Shown: positions 12,538 to 23,358 of the stretch, in pieces
How the letters are laid out: every line of letters starts with the position of its first letter
Numbering within the stretch: the stretch's first letter is position 1
Assembly: GCA_027475525.1 (NCBI GenBank)
Contig: JAMWFC010000132.1
Coordinates: 977,074-1,041,073, forward strand
Origin: Macrolepiota albuminosa
Taxonomy: Eukaryota > Basidiomycota > Agaricomycetes > Agaricales > Agaricaceae
Reading direction: 5' to 3'
DNA: 64,000 bases
Notes under the pieces: generated by a model
Seen by the model: the letters and a program-made list of their open reading frames with translations, nothing else
The model's database searches: none
What the model was told of the DNA's origin: nothing
Program-made: the position numbers and the translations under genes

Positions 12538-13219
12538 AGCAACACTTATTCATTCAATGAGCAGTTCCCACTATCTTCAATGAATGTACTTCTCAACTAA
12601 AGCAAGTGTATGTTTGTCGCCTGGTCTTGCTCTGTAATTATAGGATAATGCTTCATATTGCCTTTCGAAGACTGCGGTCATCCGAGTGAAGGTTGCTACA
12701 TTAAAGTAAACCTCTGACGCAACACTGGGTGCCAGAAGATGAAACATCTTCCACACTAGCATACATCGTTCCCTGCATCCAGTGAATTTAGGAGCTCATC
12801 TGCAATATCGATAATGTCCTATAGATCAGCCAAACCACTAAACAAGAGTCATGAAAGGTCTATCGTGATGAAACGTACTGTAATGGATCCACGACTGCAT
12901 CCATCAACAGCAGTTTGTGACGCCAAGGGTACAGCAACCCTTACATCGGCTAATAAATGCCATGTGACGAAGACCCATATCGCCTTGCTTAACACGGCAC
13001 TGTCATCTTTGCGGCCGTTTTGCAAATGGGACAAACTCTCCTATCTATGCGAGATCTCGGAACACTGTAGGTCCTCTTATTCCTCAATTCCACATGTTTG
13101 CATATCAGACAATCAATTATGCCTTATGGATGATTAATTGTGCTTGCAACTGTGTACTGAGTATTCATTGCCACCCACTTCTCAAGGTGGCCCAAAGCTT
13201 TCTCTGAAGGCCCTCCATC
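12538..13219. other. Intergenic, no gene recognised
   Basis: Between the GST remnant and the MFS start codon; the last few hundred bases are presumably the transporter promoter. Open frames here show no domain. Confidence 0.5.
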
Positions 13220-15497
13220 ATGCCGTTTGAAGACACGATGACCACCCTTCCCTCTGAGCAGCATGCTAGGCAAGGAAAGCCGTCCAAGGCTGGAGAGTCG
13301 TATGCAGCCCAGTCGACAGCAAAGCTGCCAACACAGAACCTGGACATCCCCTCGCCAAAGCGTGACCTCCGCTTCTGGCTTGTCTTCGTATCCCTATGCT
13401 GCTGTACGCTTCTCTCAGCCATTGATCTCGTATGTATTTTTCTGCACACTTATATGCACGATGGCTGAAACACACACTCTTTACTGTCTACTGCCAGGCA
13501 GGAGTGAGCACTGCCGCACCGACGATTGTGCACGCTCTCAAAGGCGATGCCTTTGCTTGGATCTTCTCTGCTTACGCACTCTCCTCAGCTGCGTGCATAC
13601 CACTAAGCGGTAATCTAGCGGAAATCTTTGGCAGACGACCTGTCCTTCAATCTGGTATCATGATCTTCATGGCTGGCTCGGCGATCGCGGGCGCGGCGCC
13701 GACAATGACCGTCCTTATTGTTGGGCGGGGTGCGTGTCATATAGTTTGGTAAAAGTAAGCTCAACTGGTTTGTTCTAGCTATCCAGGGGGTAGGCGGAGG
13801 CATTATTCAGTCGTTGTCAGCTATTGTAACGGCTGACCTCGTGCCATTGAGGGAGCGTGGGCTGTTTACGGGTATTACTGGCTTGTAGATCGATCTGTCC
13901 TTTTCTTCCAGTATTACACTAACCATGCCCCGACATTAACAGAATGTGGACATTGGGTTCGGCAATCGCACCTTTCATAGCTGGTGCTTTGTCAGAAAAA
14001 GCTAGTTGGCGTTGGCTTTTTTGTTCGTCTTCCATTTTATGTTTTCTGCGTCAATATATGAATTATCTGCTACCCAGACATCAATCTCCCACTCAGCGGT
14101 GTGGCTTTTGGCGTTGTGACACTATTCTTGCGGCTTAAAACCCCCAGACAAGCCCTACGTACAAAGTTCTTCAAGATTGATTGGATGTAAGATCCTGTAC
14201 ATGAGACGCGGCCGAGTAATCGATTTGACTTTCTTTCATAGCGGGAATATATTGATTATCACATCAGCTTGTTCATGTATGCTTGCACTCACCTGGGGTG
14301 GAACCGAATATTCCTGGTCATCTTATCAGGTTCTCATCCCACTCATCCTTGGTATTGCGGGATTGGCATTTGCTCTACTCTATGAGGCCAAATGGGCGAG
14401 TCAGCCCGCGGTTCCGTGGATTGTGCTTGCGAATCGGACAAGTATCAGTGGGTGAGTGTTCGTTAGAGATATGGCTGTATACATTGGTAAATGCGGTTTT
14501 TGATCTTAGATACATTGGGACTTTCGTTTCTGGAATGGCAAATATAAACATTGGATGTGAGTCTATCGCTTTCCACATTAATTATAGAAATTGACACGCC
14601 TGTAGACTATCTGTAAGTATCGTCACGCCACACCTTTCAATTCTCGTTTCGATTGAAGTGCCTAGGCCTACCTGGTTCCAAGCTGTACAAGGGGCAAGCC
14701 CCATCACAGCTGGACTTCGTTTTATGCCCTGGGCTGTATCAATATCTGGCTTTGCGATTGTTGGTGGCGTTATCGTAGCAAAGATTGGGAAATACAAGCT
14801 TATCGTTAGTATCTCTCTGACATTTACCTGTAACGCATTCTCACTCCTGTCTGGCTTTGTAGAACCTGATTGCGTGGTGTATCCTGCTTATTGGCACGGG
14901 ATTGTTAATCACCTTGAAGCTAAACACATCGATAGGGTTGTTGATCTTGTATGAACTGGTTATGGGCACTGCTGGCGGTTTGTTGTACACATCTTCAGTA
15001 CGCCAGCGACTTCAAACTCAAACCAATTCCTCATGCTAACCAGCCTTGATCAGTTTGCTGTCCTCTCACCTCTTCCTGTGACAGAAAATGCACAAGCAGT
15101 TGCAGTCCTCACATTCTCGCGGGTTTTCTCTCAGGTAATGTCAGTTTTCGGCAATATAATGTGATACATACAAACACCACAGCTCAGGCATGGGGGAACA
15201 GTTTTCCAGGGCACCCTGAAGCGAAAGTTACCTGCCAGTCTAGTTCACCAATTTCCCACCAATGCCGATATCGTCTACTATATCGTCCCTGAAATTTCAA
15301 CGTTGTCTGGCCCTTTGAAGTATGATGTACAACTGGCATTTCTGCAGAGCTTTCGTACTTTATGGATCACAGAGGAAATTATGGTTGCAATCGGTGCTCT
15401 TACAGTGTTCTTTATGAAGGATCTGCCGTTAAGGAGGACAGTGGATGAGGATTGGGGGTTAGAGACAAAGCACAACGAGGGAACATCAGAGAAGTAG
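13220..15497 (+). CDS. MFS multidrug transporter, DHA2 (14-TM) type
   Basis: A proton-coupled drug or metabolite exporter of the plasma membrane. Twelve exons can be placed with every GT-AG junction in phase: 13220-13429, 13498-13729, 13779-13884, 13943-14022, 14078-14186, 14242-14451, 14510-14556, 14606-14612, 14666-14804, 14863-14997, 15054-15134, 15183-15497, giving about 486 residues. The first membrane segment is FWLVFVSLCCCTLLSAIDL. Motif D1-like FAWIFSAYALSS, motif A GNLAEIFGRRPVL and motif C-like AIQGVGGGIIQS follow in the expected order. Exon 8 is only 7 nt yet is needed to join INIGY to LPTWFQ. Exon 12 must use the CACAG acceptor ending at 15182 to stay open. Family size is usually 500-580 residues, so it looks complete. 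No biosynthetic cluster is visible around it. Confidence 0.85.
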
Positions 15498-17159
15498 GCC
15501 CCAACATGAAATTTAACAGACCAGTACAAATGAATTGTATCATAAAGGTGAAACCACACAATGAAGGTGGGATATGAGAACAGTGTACTGCAGTTAACCA
15601 GTATCTGTTCACCGTGAGAATCATAGTTCTAGTACTACCAATGATCTATAAATGTCGTTGTAAGATCAAGTCAATGTGTACTGCATCTCAAATTTAAAGT
15701 GTGGGTATTATTTAGCTGTACCATTCTGTCAAGGAGACTCAGAAGATACTTACACCTGTACCTATATATAAGTAATCATATGTTTTTTGTGCATCTATTT
15801 CCATGACATCTCAATCACTGCCTTTATGTTCTACAGGTATAGACATATTTACATTCAGTGCTTCACAATTTTATTATTACATATTTTTGCTAAATTCTTG
15901 CATAGTATCAGTATCATCACAGCTCCAACCTCTTCAGCATCACAGATTGCAGCTCTTTCTGCACCCAAGGCTCCACTTCCTCTTACATTGCAAGTGTCTG
16001 TAAGGGGACACTTAATGTCCAGAGAACTCCTTCCACAGAGCTAGTAGTGCAAGTGACAAGCAAGAGTTGAGCAAGGAACCAGCAAGGCTAACTGAGTGGT
16101 TGAACATCACTATAAAGCTTACAGTAAGTTCAATAGATAGGCCTGAACATTGCTATTGTTCAGTCTGGAGATATTCTATTCACAAGTTGTCTTTATATAC
16201 TATATTGGTGGCTGTGCTATTACTAATACTGTCCAACTAATCAGGCCTCAGTATCTATATCTATATCTTTACTCAGTTTTGATAGTTTCTGACTAAGGCT
16301 GTCAAATACTTGCCTTTTTTGTTTGTTTTTTCAGTTTTTCAGTAGAAAAGAAAAAAAATATTAATTAATGAAAAAGAGTATATATTGAATATTTCAATGT
16401 ACAATATCCCTCAGACACATGTGGGAGGTGTCTGGAGTCTGTGACTGTGGCCAAGGCCCAAATGCAATTTAGTGGACACCAGTTTTCATGCATTGTGTGT
16501 TCTTAAACCAAACAGCATCAATTTTTCCATGGTTTCAACGTTGTAGTGGGTAAACTACACTACAAAGTAAGTGTTGATTGATTGATTGATATATAAATAT
16601 TAATAACCATTCTTATAGCAAAACTTTGAAACTCAATTACAAAGTACATATTGATTGATTGATTGATAGATAGATAGATATTAATAAATGATCAATTTAG
16701 CTATAACTTCAACATTCGATTACAAAGTAAGTATTGACTAATTGATTGATTGATAACTATTAACAAATATTCTCATAGCAAAATTTTCAAACTCAACTAC
16801 AAAGTAAGTAAATGATTGATTGATTGATTGATGATTCATAACAAACATTCAATAGCTCAACAACTTTCAGCTATTGATTGATCATTGTAAGTGATTTTTA
16901 ATGTATTTGAGCTTAGAAAATGCTTAAAAAATTCAAAGAAATCACAGAAAAATCAGAAAAAATTCAATTCAGCTTATAGTGAAAGTTTGGGCTATTGTAG
17001 TAAGTGACTTTTATTGTTTTTGAGCTTTATAAATGCTTAAAAATTTAAGAAAAATTCAATTCAGCTTAGAGTAACATTTCGTAAGAAAAATTCAATTCAG
17101 CTTCGAGTAACATTTTGCGAATCCCCTATTTTCACCAAGAGGAAGTGGGTGGGTGGGCG
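15498..17159. other. AT-rich intergenic with degenerate coding traces
   Basis: The first 300 bases are the transporter 3' flank. From 15803 to about 16240 there are two open stretches that look faintly coding: an ATG frame running to a GT donor-like site, then frames rich in Ser/Pro, then ELSKEPARLTEWLNITIK. None matches a family I know. From 16540 to 17110 the sequence is made of imperfect repeats. Confidence 0.4.
16545..17115. repeat. Imperfect AT-rich repeats with GATT microsatellites
   Basis: Four diverged units of about 80-90 bp between 16545 and 16860 share a core ACAAAGTAAGT followed by a run of TGATTGATTGAT. From 16880 to 17115 a second repeat family recurs, with the words GCTTAAAAA and AAAATTCAATTCAGCTT, the latter three times. 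No terminal inverted repeats were recognised. Confidence 0.6.
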
Positions 17160-17335
17160 AAAGATAACAACTAGGATAAAAGTAGAATACGTTTTGTAAC
17201 ACAAAAGCTCTGCTAATGAATTCTGTTCGAGCGACTAGTTGGAGGGAGAGAATCAAACCGCTTGCGGTCACGCTGAGGTCACACGTCAAAATACACCCTT
17301 CCTGCATGACGTGCCTTTCATTTGGAAAGGTGCTA
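17160..17335 (+). repeat. Direct repeat of the DIRS element, 3' side
   Basis: Begins AAAGATAACAACTAGG and ends GGAAAGGTGCTA. It matches 22820-22995 in the same orientation, with one transition as the only visible difference. Confidence 0.9.
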
Positions 17336-17635
17336 TTTCGCGTCTGTTCCGGGCGCGACCGAGAGTCAAATGCCTAGCGATAGTAATAAATCCTGCCATA
17401 ATACATTTCTAAGAAAGGTAGCGCTCAACACTCTAATCTTCCCTGACACGGTGTCCAAACGATGGGCGAGTGACTCTCTGCCTGAAAGGTGTTCCCCCAA
17501 TAGGGGTCACATCAAAGAAGAGTACATTCAAGCAGAAAGGACTGGGATACATCTGCGAGTCAGTGCTAAGGAACTGACCCCACCCCGAGAGACGAAGGAA
17601 ACTCAGAACGCAGAAGATGAATCCCCCACCGAAGT

Positions 17636-18820
17636 CTAACGCCTTTCTAAATACGACATCACCGGGTGAAGTAGTTCGACATAAATCGGAGCGATCAGCT
17701 GCAAGTTACGCCAGTACCTAAGAAATGCGTCCGACGTCCACCGACCCATCGCCTTAACCACATCAGGAGGGACTCCTTTCAGCAACAAAGCCGTAGTACC
17801 CCCGATCCGGAAACAGTGGCCACTAATCGTTGGCAGGGAGTGACGTTCGAGAATAGGGTTGATTACCAAAAGCAGTTTCCGCGTAGTAAGACCAATAAAT
17901 TTCCCTTTCTTATTAACGTAGCAACAGATTGGAGCGGTCGGAGCAACCTTGTTGACACAAAAATGGATTGCGAGAGCGTTGATAGGATCGCAGTCATTTG
18001 ACTGACGAGTAATGACGACTGTCTCGCCCTTGCAACCAGCTTTCTTCGTCCAAGGCAGAAACAACGATCTTGTACCAGTGTCGTTCGGAACTCCGAAGTT
18101 GGCCCACGCAGGCACCACAGATGCATCGAAGTCACGCTCTCGCGAAGGTAGAAATTCTCCCAGACGTATTTGTCCCCAGAAAGCCGTAGTAGTGACTGCC
18201 CAGACGCAAGCATCAAGAGGGGTCGACAGATCCAAGCCGGATCTAATAGCCCGTAACATTTCAACGGTAGCCGGGGGTCGCTCTTTCTGAAAGGACGACT
18301 CTGGTCGAAGGTTCTCCGCACCTTTAACCGTATGCTTTAATCGAAGCGAATCATGCCATGGGAAGCCGTTTTGAATATGGTAAGAACGCAGCCCGGACAT
18401 TTTGTTTGACACTGTGCGACCCGCTAATGTCCCGGCCATAGACGCCGCATAGAAGCACAGCAATTCCTCTGAAGCAGGCCACATGGCAGTGAGCGGGACG
18501 TCGTGGAGTCTGCAAAACTTGACAAAATCTGCCACGGCCCAAAAGTATCTTTTGGCTGTTGACGGAGCCCATGAATGTGCAATAACGTTATTTACCAACG
18601 CCTTTTGCGAAATGTTTCGCGAATCGCTCGAAGAGTTTGCAACAACATGACGTATTGGCGTACGAGCCTTCTTTACGGAATCACGAGCCACGCTTTGAGA
18701 GGAAGAGCCGACGAGATTTTTGCGATAGGGGGGACAGCTGCCTGAAACCTTTCGATGAGAACGCGAACTACGTGAGAAGCTTGTCTCTCGTTCTGGTATT
18801 AAGGACAGGTAGATGGGCAT
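17636..18820 (-). CDS. Tyrosine recombinase of the DIRS element
   Basis: A 394-residue Cre/lambda-Int-like enzyme that integrates the circular DNA form. A SAM-like core-binding region (SWAPSTAKRYFWAVADFVKF, residues 83-102) precedes the catalytic domain. The catalytic set is present: Arg219 in QIRLGEF, His335 and Arg338 in HCFRIGG, and Tyr369 in FLRYWRN. The frame is open throughout, so the gene may be active. The start at 18820 is the first ATG of the frame; a spliced upstream part cannot be excluded. It lies downstream of RT and in the same orientation, the usual DIRS order. Confidence 0.9.
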   Translation of the reverse strand: MPIYLSLIPERETSFSRSSRSHRKVSGSCPPYRKNLVGSSSQSVARDSVKKARTPIRHVVANSSSDSRNISQKALVNNVIAHSWAPSTAKRYFWAVADFVKFCRLHDVPLTAMWPASEELLCFYAASMAGTLAGRTVSNKMSGLRSYHIQNGFPWHDSLRLKHTVKGAENLRPESSFQKERPPATVEMLRAIRSGLDLSTPLDACVWAVTTTAFWGQIRLGEFLPSRERDFDASVVPAWANFGVPNDTGTRSLFLPWTKKAGCKGETVVITRQSNDCDPINALAIHFCVNKVAPTAPICCYVNKKGKFIGLTTRKLLLVINPILERHSLPTISGHCFRIGGTTALLLKGVPPDVVKAMGRWTSDAFLRYWRNLQLIAPIYVELLHPVMSYLERR

Positions 18821-19080
18821 CGTGTAATCGGGTTATGATCTACGTTGTCGACTGACAACCCGAGTGACAAACCACATAGCAAAATATACACAAATGCAAT
18901 CGTTCCCAGTGAACATGACAGATTCGAGATGCCACAGGCGCACTGAACGCGCTGTAAAGATTATTCTCCAAAAGGAGTCACGAATTACAAGTTGCTTATT
19001 AAATTACAAGCTAACGGTGAAACCGTAGAAACATTACAAGCTGACGTTGAAAACGGAGAATGTTACAAGCTGACGTTAAA

Positions 19081-19234
19081 GACAAGGAAAGGAAAGGATG
19101 CCTCAATCTACCAGTTGAGAATGCTTAACCGAAGCATGTACCAATGATGTTAAATAAGACAAGGAAAGGAAAGGATGCCTCAATCTACCAGTTGAGAATG
19201 CTTAACCGAAGCATGTACCAATGATGTTAAATAA
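19081..19234. repeat. Exact 77-bp tandem duplication at the RT 3' end
   Basis: 19081-19157 equals 19158-19234 base for base. It spans the RT stop codon and the RT-recombinase spacer. Confidence 0.9.
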
Positions 19235-21210
19235 GGTGGGCGTCGTGGAGGAAAAGGGTACAAGCGGCGTCGTGTGGGAAAGAAACCACGAGAGGGACGA
19301 TCTGCCTTGTTCGCTATCGAGGACACCCACGAAATAGACAGCCAGATGGAATGTCTTCGGAAAGTGTCGACAATCCGACGAAGGATAGCATTCTGCTGTA
19401 TGCTCCTCGACCTGCCCGCTGCCAATGCTCCTACCACACCAGTGTTATCTGACTTGAGCACGACGTGACAATTATTGTAACCAGCGGTGACCAGAGCGCG
19501 TAAAGAGAGGTCAACCGCAACCATCTCGGCCCAACCTATGTCACGACCGTCTGACTTCCAGCCCTGCCTCAACTCCCAAGCCAGCCACTTGTCGTTCACA
19601 ACAAGACCGATGCCCCACGAAGTAGAAGCGTCAACGTAAACATCAAGATCCAGGGGCTCCGGGGGCATAATAACGTCTGGCGAAGGCAACAATGACAAAA
19701 AACTGCTGCCCTCCGCTGGAAATCGAGCGCGGAAAGCAAAAAAAGATGGGAGGTGAGAGCGTCCACCAGGCAAGACTAGGCAGATATGATTCAGTGTCCC
19801 AATAAGCGATTCCGTCATCTTCAGAGACACTTTTGAAGCACGAGACCAATTATGTAGTTTTTCGAGGTATTTATAGTGCTTCTTTTCCAGGAGCTCGACC
19901 GTTTTGGCATCGAGTGACCAGAGAAATCCAATATACATGAAATTTTGAGCAAAGGGAGAATGTTTGTCGGTCGACCATGGCCAACCAAGATCACATGCAA
20001 TTTCCCGAATGAGAGATTCGTCGTAAGAAAAGGTGAAGCCAGAGACCTTCGATATTGGATAGCGGAAGAAAATAAAGTCATCCACCCATTTAAGCACGTT
20101 GTCCACTCCGCGATGACGGTATATGGCGACGATAGCATCTGCGACGTGACCAAAGATGCCTGGAGCAGAAGCTGCCCCAAAGTTTAGTCGGAAATCGAAG
20201 TGTATGTTGCCATCAATAGAGACAGCCAACTTCAACCAATCTTGAGGACGAGTAGGAATATTTCGAAAAGCGGAATCGACATCAAAAACTGCCACTTCGG
20301 AGCCCGAAGGGGCTTTCGCGACGAGCAGCCAACAGGCTGCGAACGTTCCCCAATCACAAGGGTAGTCGTCAGAATTGATAAAGGAATTTACAGATGGGAT
20401 GTCTGATTTGTTGCGAGGGAAAGACAAGTCCAAAGTGACCCACAGTTTACCGGAGGAACCACAAATTACGTTTAGGGGGGCCGTGCGGAATGGGCCAAAC
20501 AAATCTTCAACAACAGCAGGGTCAAAGCCAGGCGAAACTCTGCCCAGAGCCACCTCTGAGCAATATTTAGAAACAATGAAATGATGAGCTTCGGGAGTCC
20601 GATAATGATTACGAGGAGAATAAGAGCGTGAAAGAACCAGAGAATCTATGCCAATATCAAAACCCTCGCGAAGGCCTTTCAGCACCTCCGCAAAAAGATC
20701 CAACACCTGAGCCGCTTCCAACGCACACTGCCAACGATCGGCTTTCAACGGTGTGGATACTGGAAAGATGTTGTCAAGCCGAACAGGCCTGCACCCCATG
20801 GCCAGGATTTCCGCACAAGGAACAAAGATGGGCATGCGTGCATTTGGCACCGCGATCACAGGAGGAGAACCCATTGAAAGCAAAGCAGACTGAGCCCCCT
20901 GCCGGGGATTTGTAAGAACGCCCTTCACGTCGGAGAAACCAAGGTACGGCACGACAGGAGGAGAGTTTATGATCAAGGGAGCCACAAGACAAGCATTTGT
21001 AGCGCGTCGATGAATCTCGCGACTTGGAGGAGGACGATTTGCTTCAAGCAAGAAAGGACTCCATTTCGGCCAGCCTACCATCCAATGTTTTGACCCTGCT
21101 CGCATGTTGCGTGGCGACACATTCCTGCCAAATATCGATCTGAAACGTATCCATCCGAAAGGAATGGGACTCTCGCAAATATAATGCGCGCAAATGCTGG
21201 TCGTAATCAA
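19180..21210 (-). CDS. Reverse transcriptase-RNase H of the DIRS element
   Basis: A 676-residue open frame. RT fingers and palm: KLWVTLDLSFPRNKSDIP, then EVAVFDVDSAFRNIP with the first catalytic Asp, then FGAASAPGIFG, then the catalytic pair in KWVDDFIFF (VDD in place of YxDD, usual for DIRS). The RNase H follows: DVYVDAS, a WAEM glutamate segment, KSDNTG and a WVSSIANKADRPSR tail with the last Asp. The N-terminal 140 residues overlap the gag frame in another frame. The stop lies in the second copy of an exact 77-bp duplication, so the extreme C-terminus should be treated with care. Confidence 0.9.
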   Translation of the reverse strand: MITTSICAHYICESPIPFGWIRFRSIFGRNVSPRNMRAGSKHWMVGWPKWSPFLLEANRPPPSREIHRRATNACLVAPLIINSPPVVPYLGFSDVKGVLTNPRQGAQSALLSMGSPPVIAVPNARMPIFVPCAEILAMGCRPVRLDNIFPVSTPLKADRWQCALEAAQVLDLFAEVLKGLREGFDIGIDSLVLSRSYSPRNHYRTPEAHHFIVSKYCSEVALGRVSPGFDPAVVEDLFGPFRTAPLNVICGSSGKLWVTLDLSFPRNKSDIPSVNSFINSDDYPCDWGTFAACWLLVAKAPSGSEVAVFDVDSAFRNIPTRPQDWLKLAVSIDGNIHFDFRLNFGAASAPGIFGHVADAIVAIYRHRGVDNVLKWVDDFIFFRYPISKVSGFTFSYDESLIREIACDLGWPWSTDKHSPFAQNFMYIGFLWSLDAKTVELLEKKHYKYLEKLHNWSRASKVSLKMTESLIGTLNHICLVLPGGRSHLPSFFAFRARFPAEGSSFLSLLPSPDVIMPPEPLDLDVYVDASTSWGIGLVVNDKWLAWELRQGWKSDGRDIGWAEMVAVDLSLRALVTAGYNNCHVVLKSDNTGVVGALAAGRSRSIQQNAILRRIVDTFRRHSIWLSISWVSSIANKADRPSRGFFPTRRRLYPFPPRRPPYLTSLVHASVKHSQLVD

Positions 21211-22710
21211 GAATCAATCCAAAGTCCAAGCGAGCATTTGGACGCGACTTCAAGCGTCTGAAATGAGCGGCAAACGAGTCTGCAATAGCATTGGCCACAT
21301 GACCGCCCGACCCCTCGTCGGAATCAGCGCGCAAATGAACACGCATAGCACCGACAAAATTCTCAGAAGCCGCAGACCATTCATCGAAAGAGAGCTTCGA
21401 CTCGTGTGAAGTATCAAAAGAAGCATTCAGGAGGCGCAACCTCCCATTCGAGATAACAAAGGAAGATTCCGGTGGCGGTGGCTCACGAGCTGCCCGCCTA
21501 CACGCCTCTGGGGGAACGTGCAGATCAGGTCCCGCGACAAGAACACCAGGAGCACGCCTGCCGGGCAAGTCCTCGCCAGGCGTTTGGGTCGGAATAGCAC
21601 ACCCCGTTACCCCTGAAGTAGTAGATGGACCAAGATTGCTATTAGCCGGTGGAGCACTTGGTGCTGCAGAAACATTTGTGATGCGGTCGTGAACTGTGTG
21701 TAAATGGTCCAACAAAACTGCATAAGCACATTGTCAGCCCACCAAAATTAACAACAGATAAGACCTGCAGGGCAGGGCAAGGAAAAAGATGGCTCATAAT
21801 GGACGACAGGTCGAGGAAAAACATCATTCATAATCGACGACAAGGGTGCAGCGCACACTGTGCCGACACTAAAAAAAAAAAAGGAACGCAGAAATTTGGA
21901 GCGACTTGCAAACTGCATGTATGAAACGCGTACCCCCCCAAAAAGGGAAAAAAAGGAAGACACACACGACAAAGATCGGCAGAAACTGCACACCGACAAC
22001 CCATACACCCAGAAGAATGTGAGCATTCGCGCAGTTCTTTGTCAGAACCGCGTACCAACATGCAAAATGGAGGGAAGCGCATAGAGAAAAAGACCAAATA
22101 AAGGACACATAAAAGAAAACATACCCTGGCGGTCAAGGTCAAGGCCATGCGCACGAAAAAGCTGCAATAATCCAGTATCCGTCAGAGTAATAACCCTCTG
22201 GTCGTCGGAAGCAGCAGCCATCGGCCTGTCCAGTCCAGGGGAAGGTCTCCGATAAACGTCGTCCCTCACCGAAAGATTTCCATCCGGGGAGACCGCGCGC
22301 ATGCGAGGAGCGGGTCCCGGAGTGCGCACCGCGCTGTTTTCGACAAAAACAGGGACGGAGTCGCGCATATACGCATCCGCCGTCGAAGGCGACACGATAA
22401 TTTCCACGTTGTCATCTTCCTCTCGCGACAGTTGTCGCTTTGGTCGTTTCGACGGGGGAACCGAGGGAGCAGGTAGGGGCGAAGGTGATCTCTCTCTCCG
22501 GGAACCAAGACCCGCGTCCGGTGTGGGAACCACTGGCTCGATGACCGCAGCCCCTGAGACCTCCGACGAATCAGCAACCTCCGTTGTCTCCGGAAGGGAA
22601 TGTAATGTCTGGGAATCCCCTCTAGGGAGGACTGAAGAGGGACGGAGAGTACGTGGAGCGAAAACGGTAGCCTTCCCGCCGCGTCCCCGGGAACCAGAGT
22701 GGCCCGACAT
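20774..22710 (-). pseudogene. Gag-like protein of the DIRS element, two exons, one TGA
   Basis: Exon 1 starts at the ATG ending at 22710 (MSGHSGSRGRG) and is Ser/Pro/Arg rich. A donor at 22124 and acceptor at 21718 define a 407-nt intron with matching phase, joining to LLDHLHTVHDRI. Exon 2 carries the helical part (FDEWSAASENFVGAMRVHL, then FGLILDYDQHLRALYL), followed at the end by cysteine/histidine clusters: CLSCGSLDHKLSSC, then CDRGAKC, then CSLCGNPGHGVQAC, a canonical CX2CX4HX4C knuckle. One in-frame TGA at 21044-21046 separates the helical part from the zinc part. It is one C-to-T step from CGA, so it is either a recent inactivating mutation or a read-through site. Confidence 0.7.
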
Positions 22711-22819
22711 GAAAGAAAGAGAGAAAGACGGCGCAAAAAAGGCAAAAAGGTGAAGGAAAGGAACTGAACAGCGAACACGAACAGAACTCAATATAAGGCG
22801 AATGAAAAACAACTACGCA

Positions 22820-22995
22820 AAAGATAACAACTAGGATAAAAGTAGAATACGTTTTGTAACACAAAAGCTCTGCTAATGAATTCTGTTCGAGCGACTAGTT
22901 GGAGGGAGAGAATCAAACCGCTTGCAGTCACGCTGAGGTCACACGTCAAAATACACCCTTCCTGCATGACGTGCCTTTCATTTGGAAAGGTGCTA
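22820..22995 (+). repeat. Direct repeat of the DIRS element, 5' terminal copy
   Basis: Partner of 17160-17335. Because coding runs leftward from here, this copy marks the 5' end of the element and probably contains or adjoins its promoter. Confidence 0.9.
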
Positions 22996-23358
22996 CTTGA
23001 ATACACTCATCATGTAAGTGTCTTTCAATCTTAAAAGATTATTCTTTCAGGAAATTTTCAACTACTCATTTTAATAATGAACCCAGTACTCCTGAAGGTC
23101 AAAGACAGCAGGCTAGGATTCAAAGCAGGCTACAACAGTTACAAATGACTGATCCTGATGAGTGTCATGCAAATAGAAGTAGAAGATCTACTTCAGTGGT
23201 TATACCACTTCATTTTGGAACTGAGAGTATGGGATCTGGGGATATGAGAATTGGTAGAAATGATCAGATTGCCTCTAGCTCTTTGGGGAGACCTATTGGA
23301 CCAACTGTTGCTGTGGATTTATTTGCATCTGAGGATATACAACTTGGAACTACTGGAC
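22996..23358 (+). other. Coding-like segment of unknown origin
   Basis: A frame beginning in TPEGQRQQARIQSRLQQL and continuing MTDPDECHANRSRRSTS reads without stop to about 23360, where a truncated family B LTR begins. A GTAAGT...TTTCAG pair just upstream (about 23017-23053) could be a small intron. It directly abuts the right end of the DIRS element, so it could be the split target gene or a piece of another transposon. I do not recognise the protein. Confidence 0.3.

Larger units (their letters stand above)
17160..22995 (-). mobile_element. DIRS-order (tyrosine recombinase) retrotransposon
   Basis: Minus-strand order is gag (22710 to 20774), RT-RNase H (21210 to 19180), tyrosine recombinase (18820 to 17636). 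Direct repeats of 176 bp lie at the right end and near the left end, instead of LTRs made by integrase. No DDE integrase and no protease are present, as expected for DIRS, PAT and Ngaro elements, which integrate a circular DNA with a Cre-like enzyme. The direct rather than inverted repeats favour the PAT/Ngaro-like split-repeat group. I could not find the second repeat pair (B1/B2), so the true left boundary may lie somewhat left of 17160. Confidence 0.85.

Noticed and set aside
17636..18820. Crypton or phage-type integrase as alternative identity of the tyrosine recombinase
   Set aside because: It is directly linked, in the same orientation, to a DIRS-type RT-RNase H and gag between direct repeats, which Cryptons lack.
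22042..22154. Phe/Cys-rich hydrophobic minus-strand frames around 21828-22154 suggesting a small membrane protein
   Set aside because: They fall in the predicted 407-nt intron of the DIRS gag gene and show no domain.
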